DNA of 26,377 bases. Origin: Circinella minor. Taxonomy: Eukaryota > Mucoromycota > Mucoromycetes > Mucorales > Lichtheimiaceae. Where the stretch lies: the NCBI GenBank assembly GCA_016758965.1, contig JAEPRB010000393.1, positions 1-26,377 on the forward strand, given 5' to 3'. Positions within the stretch are counted from its first letter, which is position 1; every line of letters begins with the position of its first letter. The notes below the pieces were generated by a model. It was not told where the DNA came from, ran no database searches, and saw nothing but the letters and a program-made list of their open reading frames with translations. Below, in pieces: positions 1 through 10,213 of the stretch. The translations under genes were made by a program, and so were the position numbers.

Positions 1-1026
1 GGCATGAATCATATTTTGTAGTTTTTAAAGGGAAATCATCCGTCGTTGCATTACTTGATCGATAATGGCTAAAAAGTGGATCGTTAATACCTTCGTTATA
101 ACTGTTAATATCTTTAATAAATTCGTCGTAAAAAGCTCTTGATACACCATGTTTTGTTGCTAATGAAAATAGAGATTTGCTATATTTTCTTGATCTACTT
201 TCCTCCAAGTTGTGAAATAAATTATTAAATTCGTGAAGCTTAGTATTTGGGTGATCAGATACATTTTCAACACATTCAATGATAATATCGTTATTTTCAC
301 TTGATGATTCATTATTGATTTCTTGTGCTACGCTTTCATCACTACTTTCTTCGTCACTAACATCAACCCATGACGTCTCCCCATTGCAATCATAATGATC
401 CCCATCTTCATAATAATCATCATAGTCGTAATCAATGTTATTAATGTTATTGTTATTGTTGTTGCTGTTGCTGCTGCTGCTGTTGTTGCTGTTGTTGTTG
501 CTGCTGCTCCTGCTGCTGTTGTTGTTGTTGTTGCTGCTGTTGTTGTTGTTATTGTTGTTGTTGTTGCTGTTGTTGTTATTGTTGTTGTTGTTGTTATTAT
601 TATTATTATTATTGCTGCTGCTGCTGCTGCTACATTCAACATCTCTATATATATGGAAGCTGCAAGTTTAGACCATTATTGTTTAAATTATAGGATATCA
701 GTTACCGTAATATTATACAAATACAGGTTTCGCGATAATACATACCTTTTTTGACGTTTGAAGCTTGTTTCAGTAGATTCGCTAATATTGTACACACTTG
801 TTTGACAGTTAGTACTCAAAAAAGTATAATATTTGTCAAGCATTCTTCTATCAAAATTCATAGTATACCTATCAGAATAACCTCTAGTTATAAGGTTTAA
901 ACCAGTACATTCCAACATGTGTTGGGCCTTTGAAATGTTCTTTTTTTTGTAAATCAGTGTACAACGTGCACATTGAAATTGTGAACGGGGTAGATTGGGA
1001 ATTGAATTATAAAATGGAACGTCCAT
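1..1026 (-). CDS. CMC/CACTA-type transposase, 5' part (copy A), cut by left edge
   Basis: Two exons read cleanly on the minus strand. Exon 1 is 1026-746, the intron 745-660 has a GTATGT donor and a TTGCAG acceptor, and exon 2 runs from 659 to the window edge. The phase is maintained and I see no stop in about 219 codons of exon 2, which has no early ATG and so is easily missed. Exon 1 holds a C-x2-C...H-x3-C finger (QCARC...HMLEC), matching in place and style the N-terminal finger of copy C (19396-19312). Exon 2 has a Ser/Asn tract, an acidic stretch (DYDYDDYYEDGD), then a region ending LKTTKYDSC, which matches PVKPVYYDYCPNGC of copy B. The catalytic part would lie beyond the window. This is the only family member here with no visible damage. 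The family call rests on alignment with copies B and C. A domesticated gene with only this N-terminal part is possible. Confidence 0.68.
435..640 (-). repeat. in-frame trinucleotide repeat coding poly-Ser/Asn
   Basis: About 200 bp of almost pure GTT/GCT/ATT triplets (plus strand). On the minus strand in copy A's frame this reads AGC/AAC/AAT, giving runs of Ser and Asn with one Arg. The other frames give artefactual poly-Leu, poly-Ala/Val and poly-Thr/Ala. The repeat keeps multiples of three, as expected if the frame is under selection or simply because slippage moves in triplets. Confidence 0.85.
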
Positions 1027-1497
1027 CTTGGTGATTAAATGTGTCCTTTAAATTTAAAAGTGATATTAAATGCTAGTCCAATACTTTAACTTGGGTACGC
1101 TTACGCGTACAGAAGCAAAAAACGAAAAGAACTAGGAATAATCATAGTATCCATTAGTTGATTGTTTGTTTGTGGCACAGGCTGAAAAAAAAACCAAATA
1201 CTGGAATAATATGTTTTGTTTTGAAAACATGAACCTGCAAAAGGGAAAGCAAGTCATGATTTGAAATCTATTTTTTAAACTCACTGTTTGCATATTATAC
1301 TCTTTGTAGAGATAAGTGAGTTACACGATCCACATGATAGGTTAGTATTCTAAGCCTGGTTGTGGTGCAGAAAAGTTTTTCAACAATATCATTTTGAAAA
1401 AACCAGTCATTTAATCCATATATGGCTTAGTTTCGTATCTTCACGAAAATACGTTCTCCACGATTGTGCTGATAACATAGGTATATGTCTGCTACTG
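1027..1497. other. AT-rich spacer, no gene seen
   Basis: This is the upstream side of copy A and the lead-in to the tandem array. Only short, biased reading frames occur. Homology to the array begins near 1498. I see no RNA gene or clear promoter beyond general AT-richness. Confidence 0.5.
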
Positions 1498-3105
1498 GGA
1501 AATATCATAACAGATATAACAGAACAACTTTATGCATCGGTTCAAAATGTCCCATTTTATATACACTAGAAGTTTCAGCATGGTAGCTTGAGTTTTTTTT
1601 TTAAAAGGTCTGGTGTCGAAAGTTTCCAGTGTCATTTCGTGTATTTCTAGTGTTATTAGATGATATTACTAATATGGCTACAAAGGGAAAATATCATAAC
1701 AGATATAACAGAACAACTTTATACATCATTCCAAATGTCCCATTTTATATACACTAGAAGTTTCAGCGTGGTAGCTTGAGTTTTTTTTTAAAAGGTCTGG
1801 TGTCGAAAGTTTCCAGTGTCATTTCGTGTATTTCTAGTGTTATTAGATGATATTACTAATATGGCTACAAAGGGACCATATCATAACACATATAACAGAA
1901 CAACTTTATACATCATTCCAAATGGTCTATTTTATATACAATAGAAGTCTCAGCGTGGTAGCTTGAGTTTTTTTTTTAAAAGGTCTGGTGTCGAAAGTTT
2001 CAGTGTCATTTCGTGTATTTCTAGTGTTATTAGATGATATTACTAATATGGCTACAAAGGGACCATATCATAACACATATAACAGAACAACTTTATACAC
2101 ATTCCAAATGGTCTATTTTATATACAATAGAAGTCTCAGCGTGGTAGCTTGAGTTTTTTTTTAAAAGGTCTGGTGTCGAAAGTTTCCAGTGTCATTTCGT
2201 GTATTTCTAGTGTTATTAGATGATATTACTAATATGGCTACAAAGGGACCATATCATAACACATATAACAGAACAACTTTATACATCATTCCAAATGGTC
2301 TATTTTATATACAATAGAAGTCTCAGCGTGGTAGCTTGAGTTTTTTTTTTAAAAGGTCTGGTGTCGAAAGTTTCCAGTGTCATTTCGTGTATTTCTAATG
2401 TTATTAGATGATATTACTAATATGGCTACAAAGGGACCATATCATAACACATATAACAGAACAACTTTAAACATCATTCCAAATGGTCTATTTTATATAC
2501 ACTAGAAGTCTCAGCGTGGTAGCTTGAGTTTTTTTTTAAAAGGTCTGGTGTCGAAAGTTTCCAGTGTCATTTCGTGTATTTCTAGTGTTATTAGATGATA
2601 TTACTAATATGGCTACAAAGGGACCATATCATAACACATATAACAGAACAACTTTATACATCATTCCAAATGGTCTATTTTATATACACTAGAAGTCTCA
2701 GCGTGGTAGCTTGAGTTTTTTTTTTAAAAGGTCTGGTGTCGAAAGTTTCCAGTGTCATTTCGTGTATTTCTAGTGTTATTAGATGATATTACTAATATGG
2801 CTACAAAGGGACAATATCATAACAGATATAACAGAACAACTTTATACATCATTCCAAATGGTCTATTTTATATACACTAGAAGTTTCAGCGTGGTAGCTT
2901 GAGTTTCTTTTCAAAAGGTCTGGTGTCGAAAGTTTCCAGTGTCATTTCGTGTATTTCTAGTGTTATTAGATGATATTACTAATATGGCCACAAAGGGACA
3001 ATATCATAACACATATAACAGAACAACTTTATGCATCAGTTCAAAATATCACATTTTATATACACTAGAAGTTTCAGCGTGGTAGCTTGAATGTTTTTTT
3101 CAGGA
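1498..3105. repeat. tandem satellite array, about 187 bp x 8.6 units
   Basis: The anchor GGTCTGGTGTCGAAAGTTT recurs at about 1607, 1794, 1982, 2167, 2355, 2542, 2730 and 2917, a period of 185-188 bp. Units are nearly identical apart from the length of a T-run (8-10) and a few substitutions. The outermost units read TTTATGCATC-(G/A)-GTTCAAAAT, while inner ones read TTTATACATCATTCCAAAT. The edges therefore share an older variant and the interior has been homogenised. Each full unit carries one hairpin (see next entry). The array lies just 3' of the Rep relic. It has no coding potential and is not a CRISPR: units are contiguous, with no unique spacers. Confidence 0.95.
1654..1674 (+). other. origin-like hairpin, first of eight identical copies
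   Basis: TATTAG-ATGATATTA-CTAATA forms a perfect 6-bp stem with a 9-nt loop. The same 21 bases recur at 1841, 2028, 2214, 2402, 2589, 2777 and 2964. The loop and first stem base read TGATATTAC, one base off the NANTATTAC nonanucleotide that CRESS-DNA virus Rep proteins nick within an origin stem-loop. The stem is short for such an origin (commonly 9-11 bp), and TATTAC is common in AT-rich DNA. The hairpin is directly seen; its origin role is inferred from repetition and the adjacent Rep relic. Confidence 0.4.
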
Positions 3106-3326
3106 CGTTTTCTGCATAACAATTCCAGTGATAATTAAGGCATTTGCAGTAGTAATTTACAATGATTTTAGTTGATACGTAAAATGTTAGTAAAATACAT
3201 CCTTATCAATAAATTTTGCTTTTCATCTAAAAAAAGATTCTAGTTTCTATACAGAATGAAAATAAATTTTCCAGTGCTATTGTGTAATTTTCCAGTGCTA
3301 AAAGTGCTTTTTAGGAACTTCCAGTG

Positions 3327-5024
3327 TTATATTGGGTACATATTTCTGCAGTGATTTGTTTCATTTAGTACATCTTCCCAGTTTCTACAATCTGTCAGTG
3401 CTGGTGACTTCACAGTTGACCACCCTCTATTAGTTTGCGTTGGTAGGTCATATTGTTTACTTTCCTGTATATTATGATTATTATACTTTTCTTCTTGTTT
3501 GTTTATATATTCATCTGCATCGGCTAACTCTTGTAACTCCTCTGCACTTTTATTCATTGGTGTATATTTTTTCACACCATCTTGACCACTATTCTTAGCA
3601 TATCGTATAAATGTATGCTGATCTTGGTATTCATTTTCATATTCATCTTTAAATAGATCCTCATACATATCCATGTTTTCATAATATATAAATTTCTCTT
3701 CATAATCCTTTACATTCATTGTATATGGATTCCATATAATATGTCTTTTATGGTTTTTATCAACATATACTATATATAAACGGTTTAAAGTTGGTTCTAG
3801 TTCATATATTGATTTATTCTTATATAACATACGTATAAGGCATATAATTACTATTCAATATTATTGGCATATTCTTTTTTTTAGTAATTGACTTAGTAAA
3901 TTTACCATTTAGTTTTAATTGTGTTCCTTCTAACATTTGGTTTAGAAATGTTAGTTTGAAATCAGAACCTCTTTCTTTATTATACATGAAGTCATAATCA
4001 TCATCCTTATAATCTGACCAATCATTTTCTTTATTCATCAGATATGCTCGATGACCGCCTTGTTCTATCAAATCTATGTTATATGTCTTTCCAACATTAG
4101 ATGGACCTACTATCCAGTATTGTGGTATCTTATTTTTCCCACCAAACATCGTTTCAATACTAAACATTGACCATACATCTAGTTTATTTCCATATTGGCG
4201 TCATGAAAATAACTATTTAAATTGGACTTCACAGTGTCATATTTCCATAATAATTCTGGATATATTTCAATAGCCTTTCGCATATTAAGCTGCTTAGTAA
4301 TTAACTGATATCCAAGCAATTGTTAATGCATCTTTCGGGTCTTAATTTCATAATTTGGATCCATATTATAACAAACGTAATCCATTCCTTTCATACAATA
4401 GCTAATTGGCTTTTGTGGGTTTCCACCTGGTTTCATATTTGGAGTGACGCCATCAATGGTAAAGAACTTACGTGCTGTTTTTGTATCGAATCGTTCGTCG
4501 ATTTGTATCCATATATGTACATGCTTATCACCTATTTCTGGTGCAATTTCATCGCATGCAATTGCTTTTTCAATTCGGTAACCAATACGTTCATGCTTTG
4601 TAAACCATTCCATTACCTGTTCTTTCGTTAAATGGAAATCCTTACAAATATATGTGAATAGTCCCTTAGTATTTTGAAACCGGAATTCTTTATCACCCTG
4701 TGAGGTAGCGGCACTGAAAGTGTTACCATCTAACATTGCATTGGAAAAATGAGGATTTGAGGATTTGAGGAATCTCACAAATGATCGAATTCTTCCAATA
4801 ATGTTATTGCGTGATGCATCCTTCGTTGTCTTATCTACTTTAGCCTTCTTAAGGTCCTTTTCAAGTTCTGACCTTAATTGTGTAACAAGAAGATCAGACT
4901 CAATATGCTGATGATTTTCAGCAAGATGTTTTGCTCTTTCAATCAAGAGCGTCAATGTTATTCCTAAAATAGGAACAAATTCAGCCATAATGGCAATAAA
5001 TGTGAGCAAATTGATTTGGTCCAT
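3327..5024 (-). pseudogene. rep-like: CRESS-DNA-virus-like Rep (HUH endonuclease + SF3 helicase), frameshifted
   Basis: Rep proteins nick and rejoin DNA to start rolling-circle replication. From the Met at 5024, residues 121-127 (GLFTYIC) match motif I, 168-176 (HVHIWIQID) match the HUH motif II, and ISYCMKG (about 207-213) matches motif III with its catalytic Tyr. A second segment (4167-3820) has the Walker A GPSNVGKT and a motif-C-like IILNSN. A C-terminal part (3830-3327) ends acidic and Lys/Gln-rich. The reading frame is broken near 4323, again near 4170 and near 3835, so no full protein is made. Residues 3-27 before the HUH domain are strongly hydrophobic, which is unusual for Rep. An upstream in-frame Met exists at 5153, but its extension looks like translated AT-rich leader. 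This is most likely an endogenised viral or plasmid Rep in a fungal genome. The exact virus family is not assignable from motifs alone. Confidence 0.82.
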
Positions 5025-5529
5025 GTTGTGTTGATAGTGTTGTGTATGTGTATGTGTAGTATTAAAAAATATAACAAATAAATTTGACTTTATATTTTGA
5101 GGTGTTATTTTATATAATAAAAAAAATTCAAGTTTTATTTTAAATATATGCATGCTAAGACTATTATAAATAAATTAAATTAATAAAAATTAATTTGGCT
5201 ATACCGTTTTGTCTTGGCTATCCATCCGACTAGTGCCAATAGACCAGAGCATAATTACTATAACCTCGACCGGTCCCCGAGGTAGGCTGGGGTTGTTCAT
5301 TGGCTCTAGGAGGTACAGTCATGATAAAAAAAAAGTAAAGTTAGCAATAAAAATTTGTAAACAAAAAAGTACTATACCATTCAGATGTTATGACGCGTAA
5401 ATGGTATATCACCTTGGCAGACCTCAAATACTTAAGAAAGAGTACTTCAATAATTACTGCGCTTTACTAACTTTATTTATAACTTTAATCAACCAGGACA
5501 TTATACCTACTGCGATTTCTTCAACTACA
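5025..5529. other. spacer between Rep relic and transposase copy B
   Basis: The first 150 bp are AT-rich and hold TATA-like strings (TTATATAATA near 5110) upstream of the Rep start. Around 5265-5283 a GC-rich patch forms a small hairpin (CCTCG...CGAGG around ACCGGTCC). Reading frames here are short and unsupported. The open frame continues upstream of 5530 to 5401, but similarity to the paralogues starts only at the finger. Confidence 0.4.
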
Positions 5530-6363
5530 ATGCGTGTAAAGACAAAAGATTGTTTTTGGTGCGGTCAACCTATTTTTACTGCGAATCTGAAACAACATGA
5601 AGATAATGAATATGAAAAGAATCCCTATGCCGATCCCAACAATTCCATTCCTCTAAAGAAACGACAAAGGAGAAGTACGTGAAACGTCAGTTTGCCAAGA
5701 CTGTCTGTACCTACTAGCATTTCGACCACTTCGTTCGATATGGCTTATGACTCATTGGCTTTAAGTATAAATGAACCTATTGTGAACAACAATGTGTCAA
5801 ATGTTGCAGAGAGCATGTATGACTACTATGATGACGATTTTTTGTGGGAGAATGATAATAATATGGATAATATGGATAACAACAGCAACACCATTCTCGA
5901 TATTGATAATGCTAGTGTGACTGTCTCATCTCCAGAATCGTTAAGCAATGATCAGTTACAAGTATCCACAGGTGATAATGATGACGAAAGTCTTTCTGCC
6001 CTGGCTAATGATATGATGGATATTGACCACGATAACGAAAAAATGGAAGATAACATCATTAATAACAACAACGAAGAAGGAATTTTTGAAGCACATTACG
6101 AAAATCAATCTTCAGTTATGATGACGAATAATGATAGAGAGCCTGTCAAATGCAGTGTCCCTCCAATCAGAGAATTTGATGAACAGCTCAAGCGAAGCGT
6201 TGAGTTGTATCAGATTGTTCAAGAAAAAAACATCACTGATGATGTATATGCACAGATCTTGAAGTTTGTCAACGATTGCCTAACCAGCAAAAAACTAGGT
6301 AAGAATATAATGTGGGATCATAGCTATTATGTTTAATTTGTTACTCATGACCGAGCTATATGG

Positions 6364-6700
6364 GAGAGTAATCAATAACAATTAATTTTACTGTGACAGT
6401 AAATTAATTTGATATTGTTATTACTCTGTCAAGCTAGCCTTCGTTCAAGTATTCCTTGGCTAGAGGAGGGAAATGCTCATTACCATTCCGCCACTTTTAT
6501 TTTTGATTGATCATAATGATAAATAATTATTATATTAATTAAAAAAATTAAAAAATAATTATTTTATAAATTATAAATTATTTTAAAAATAAAAAAAAAT
6601 AATGTAAATATTTTTATAATTTTCATAATATTTTTGAACTATAGTCTATTTATATAATAATATATTACCTATTTATTAATTACTATTAATTAATTCCCAT
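6364..6700 (-). mobile_element. MITE-like element, left copy (in intron)
   Basis: Starts with GAGAGTAATCAATAAC. Its first 65 bp are an imperfect palindrome with ACTGTGACAGT at the centre, closing at TTATTACTCT. A CTAGCC/GGCTAG-bearing stretch follows, then GGAGGGAAATGCTCATTACC, then about 200 bp of extreme AT-rich DNA. The same order is found in reverse at 8032-8369. It sits inside intron 6299-6734 of copy B. The far end and target duplication are unclear, so the right boundary is approximate. Confidence 0.65.
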
Positions 6701-8031
6701 AGCTGGAAAACCGATTCTGTCAAAACATATATAGCAGAAACAAAAATCACAGAAATGTACCCTGTTAAGCCAGTTTATTATGACTATTGTCCAAATGGTT
6801 GCCGCTTATACACGGATTATATATCTGTTGCATGTTCATGTGGTTTACAACGGTATAAAACAACCAATTTGCCCAACTTGCAGGCTGTATCATCAATGCT
6901 ATACATGCCATTGGCTCAGGAATTAGCAGCATTAATTGCAAGTGATTCGAAGTGAGAACACTTGATGACGTTGTCCAACCGTGAAAGCAAAGAGCCAGGA
7001 GTATGGGAAGATTTTTTTGATGGTGATGTCTATAAAACCCGAAGAAGTTTATTCAATGGAGATTTGGATATCGCCATATCTTTGTTCATTGATAGATTTA
7101 CACCTTTTTGCAAGAGTAAAACCAATATGACAATATTCAATATCATTATTTTGAACCTTTCACCAAAAGAACAGTAAGATTAACAAATTCTGATCTAAAA
7201 AAGTTGCCGTATTAACTCATTGTTGACTGTAGATACAAAAATGAAAATATGATCCAAGTCTGCATATTACCGGTCAAACAGAAATCAATGGACAATTTTC
7301 TTGAACCATTATTCATAGAACTGCGTAAACTTCAGAAAGCTGGACTAGAAGTCAAGTGCTCTAGTGGTGTGTTTCGCTCAAATGTTCATTTAATGCTCAC
7401 AAGCAGTGACATAGTAGCGGTTCAAGAACTTGTCTATCATTCATACAGAGCTTTACATAGATGCCGGATATGTCCTATCTGAACCATTAATGCAGTAAGT
7501 CCTGAAGGCGCTGGAAATGGTAATTACTTTCGAGGCTCTCGCAACGTTCTTCCACAATTTCGAGATATTGGACAATTTATAGATGGTGCTCCAGTAACTG
7601 TTTGACAACTGTTGTGAAATGGAGCAATTATATTGATCTATAATATAGGCCTTTTCGATAAAGAAAAAAACAAAGTTTGCAGAGCTAGAAAGCTTTCATG
7701 GTGCATCGTTCTTTGGTTTGGATGAAATGCATTTGATTGGCGCAAATGTGTCTAAGTGTGTATGGAAAATGATTAGTGGCTCCTTTAAGAATTCTACTAC
7801 ATCATTTGAACTGGGCACATCAAAAAGACAAATTATTGGAAGCTCTGTTGAATCCTCTGCCAATACAATCCCATCATCCATATTCAAAGGCGACTTTAGA
7901 AGTAAGTTGGGTAAATTATTTTTTGTTATATTTATGACTATGACTTACTGGACCTATAGATTATTATGCAAAACCTAATAATATGAGATCGGTAGATTGG
8001 ATTTGCTTCTTGTTGTTTGTTGTCCCAATGA

Positions 8032-8369
8032 GAGATAACTAGTAGTAATATGTTAATAAAAAAGTAATATTTTTTATATATTTTATTAATTTTTTTTTCT
8101 TAATACAATAAAAGAAATTTAATTATTATATATTTTATTTTTATAACCATTAATTTTAAAATTTTTAATTTACTACCAATAAAGAATTTCATAAACAATA
8201 TAAATATTTGTTACTAATATGGTAGCGGAATGGGAATGAGCATATCCCTCCTTGGCTAGAACTTTAGTTCGATGCCCGAAAGAATCTTTGATTCTGGAGC
8301 TTGACAGAGTAATAACAATATCAAACTAATTTACTGTTTACAGTAAAATTAATTGTTATTGATTACTCT
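8032..8369 (+). mobile_element. MITE-like element, right copy (338 bp), exonic, TSD CCAATGA
   Basis: Flanked by the 7-bp direct repeat CCAATGA (8025-8031 and 8370-8376). Removing the insert and one repeat joins VVP to MMVCDM without a gap, in register with IVPTLVF of copies C and D. The element has an AT-rich part, a conserved block (GGTAGCGGAATGGGAATGAG), and a 65-bp terminal palindrome. Terminal matching is weak (GAGATAAC against GAGAGTAATC). There is no coding capacity. The superfamily is uncertain; a 7-8 bp duplication would be compatible with hAT-like mobilisation. Confidence 0.78.
8223..8276 (+). promoter_or_regulatory. possible RNA polymerase III A and B boxes inside the MITE
   Basis: TAGCGGAATGG (8223-8233) fits the tRNA A-box pattern TRGCNNARYGG, and the opposite-oriented left copy keeps a fit with a different base (TGGCGGAATGG). 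About 33 bp downstream, AGTTCGATGCC matches the B-box GGTTCGANNCC in all but its first base. No cloverleaf could be drawn, and the left copy's B box is degenerate. This may be a tRNA-derived remnant or chance. Confidence 0.3.
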
Positions 8370-9671
8370 CCAATGATGGTTTGTGACATGCTTGAATTAC
8401 AACTTGGGGTTGAGCAAGCAAAAGCTGTTGTTGATGCACTAGTTTCATCGGTAACAGGATGTGCCATAGCATTATCTTGGAAAATATCGGAAGACGACCT
8501 CGTAAAGATGGAGAGGTATGATATTTAGTTACAGTAGATTTACTTATATAGATATTTAATATTATATTAACTAATGAGTGATTGTAGCTCTTTCGTTCAA
8601 TGGCACCAGTATATGCACGATGCTGTTCCAGTGAACATGTATTCCTCGAACATACATTATCTTCAGCATATACCCGAAATTGTGAAGTTGCTTGGACCAC
8701 TTCGTTGCATCAGTGCACGATCCATAGAGGGAGTCATAGGTAAATGAACATTCTGCAAAATTTTAAGTGTATATATACAAATGTATAATAAAATATTAAT
8801 ATAATCTATGTAGGATTCTTTAAAAAACGCATAAAATCACAAAAAAACCCAGGAGTCAATGCTGGCAACATACTTCGTCGTCAGCAGGCATGCAGACACT
8901 ATAACTCGCTGTTAGAGGATAAAGAAGGACCCGAAGAAGATGTAGATGATGAAAAGCAACCAGCAACAGCGTACTCAATCAATTGTAATTATGAAGGGGA
9001 TGATAATACACAGCTGTGGAATTATTTTGAAAGTAGTGTTGACAATTACATTGATGTCAACTTAAGACATTATCTGGTGAAATTTTGGAGACGAAAGTTC
9101 CCTAACCATATCATCAATTATGATGGTATTACTGACCACATTATAGTAGGGCGAAGACTTTATATGAATGAAACAGTGTATGATGCAATTAAGACGAAGA
9201 GGAAGACGGATAAACTATGCCATTTTGTTAAGATGGATATAGAAGTGAACATAAAAAAAGCCAGGCGCAATGCTCCAGTGGATCTGCAAGTCCAGACATT
9301 TTTTGGGGAAGTTATCATGTACTTTGTGCATGAATATAACGGTAAAGTAGAACATGTTTGCTAAAAGAGTAGATAATAGATTTAACCATTTATTTTCATT
9401 GGTAGGCAAAAAACAAATGTTGTGTTTTGTAGACATTCTTAATGGCGTGGATCTTAATAGTGCTGGTTGTCCGTGTAGCCCATACACGATAGGTCATACT
9501 GGTGGTAAACGTTACGTTGTTGAAGTGGAAGCAATCAGAAGCCATGCTGGTATTTTAAGCATGCCGTTGACCACTGTATCGATAACTGACAATATAACTC
9601 ATCATAATTATTACATTTACCCCAAAATGGTACCTAAAACTATTATAGTCGGCGACGTTGGTTTACTGTAA

Positions 9672-10213
9672 AGAAAACAAACAAGACAAAACCACTGAAA
9701 GTCCTATCAAATTATTATTTACTAATATTCATTTTATTGATCTATACAGTTTCTTTTTTTTATTAACATTTTCATATCTCTTCTTTTTACATCTATATAT
9801 CTCTCCAAATATCTTTCTCTTTTTCTTCCATGTTTTTATATTTTTCACTTCATTCAACGCTTAAAAGCATAAATTTAACAATAGCTATTTTATCATACAT
9901 CTTTCATAAGTTTAAACGCACGTTCAATAACTCAATTAACATTATAGTTTCAAACAGTGTTTTCTATATTTTTTTTAGAGCTCAATATATTTTTATATCA
10001 ATTTATCCTTCTACATTCGCCATAATTACTTTTGGTTGGTATATCCTTTTACGCTTACATACTATAACAATTTTCTCGATACAAATGTCAATTGAACCAT
10101 TATTTTTAAATAAATATGTTACAAGTAAACCATATATGATTTTACATGACTTTACAGAATATTACAGTATTTATATTTTTTTGCTCATATTTTACCTGAT
10201 TCTCAAATAGGTA
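9672..10213. other. T-rich spacer after copy B, no supported gene
   Basis: Long open frames here (for example 9658-9864 and 9830-10210) consist of Phe/Ile/Leu/Ser/Tyr from T-rich DNA, with no recognisable pattern. They are best treated as compositional artefacts. This may be the 3' non-coding end of the copy B element. Confidence 0.5.

Larger units (their letters stand above)
5530..9671 (+). pseudogene. CMC/CACTA-type transposase (copy B), near full length, interrupted
   Basis: Cut-and-paste DNA transposase relic of the Transposase_21-like/Plavaka type. Phase-consistent exons are: 5530-6298, 6735-7173, 7233-7593, 7649-7901, 7970-8515 (split by the 8032-8369 insertion), 8588-8739, 8814-9341, 9406-9671. 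In order: a CFWC...H finger, an acidic Asn-rich region, YDYCPNGCRLYTD with a CSCG finger, NVHLMLTSSDIVAVQE, FGLDEMHLIGANVSK (family signature), NMRSVDW, LLGPLR, and a C-terminus ending MVPKTIIVGDVGLL. Every block has a collinear match in copy C (for example FGLDEMHCIGANV, MIPDDIPLGDISNI). In-frame stops are at 5680 (TGA), 6953 (TGA, Arg in copy C) and 7480 (TGA, Lys in copy C). The intron 6299-6734 is long because it holds a MITE. The start was chosen at the Met just before the finger, as in copy C. It is not functional as it stands. Confidence 0.82.

Noticed and set aside
435..671. Poly-Leu, poly-Val/Ala and poly-Thr/Ala open frames
   Set aside because: They are other-frame readings of the triplet repeat that codes Ser/Asn in copy A.
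1360..1569. Plus-strand 69-codon frame
   Set aside because: It runs into the first tandem unit, has no protein-like pattern, and recurring units do not keep it open.
1498..3105. CRISPR-like regular repeats
   Set aside because: The period is uniform and the units are contiguous; there are no unique spacers.
8221..8300. A complete tRNA gene in the MITE
   Set aside because: A and B boxes fit, but no cloverleaf forms and the left copy lacks a B box.
9658..10210. Two overlapping hydrophobic frames suggesting a membrane protein
   Set aside because: Composition is explained by T-rich DNA; no motif, no splice context and no paralogue.
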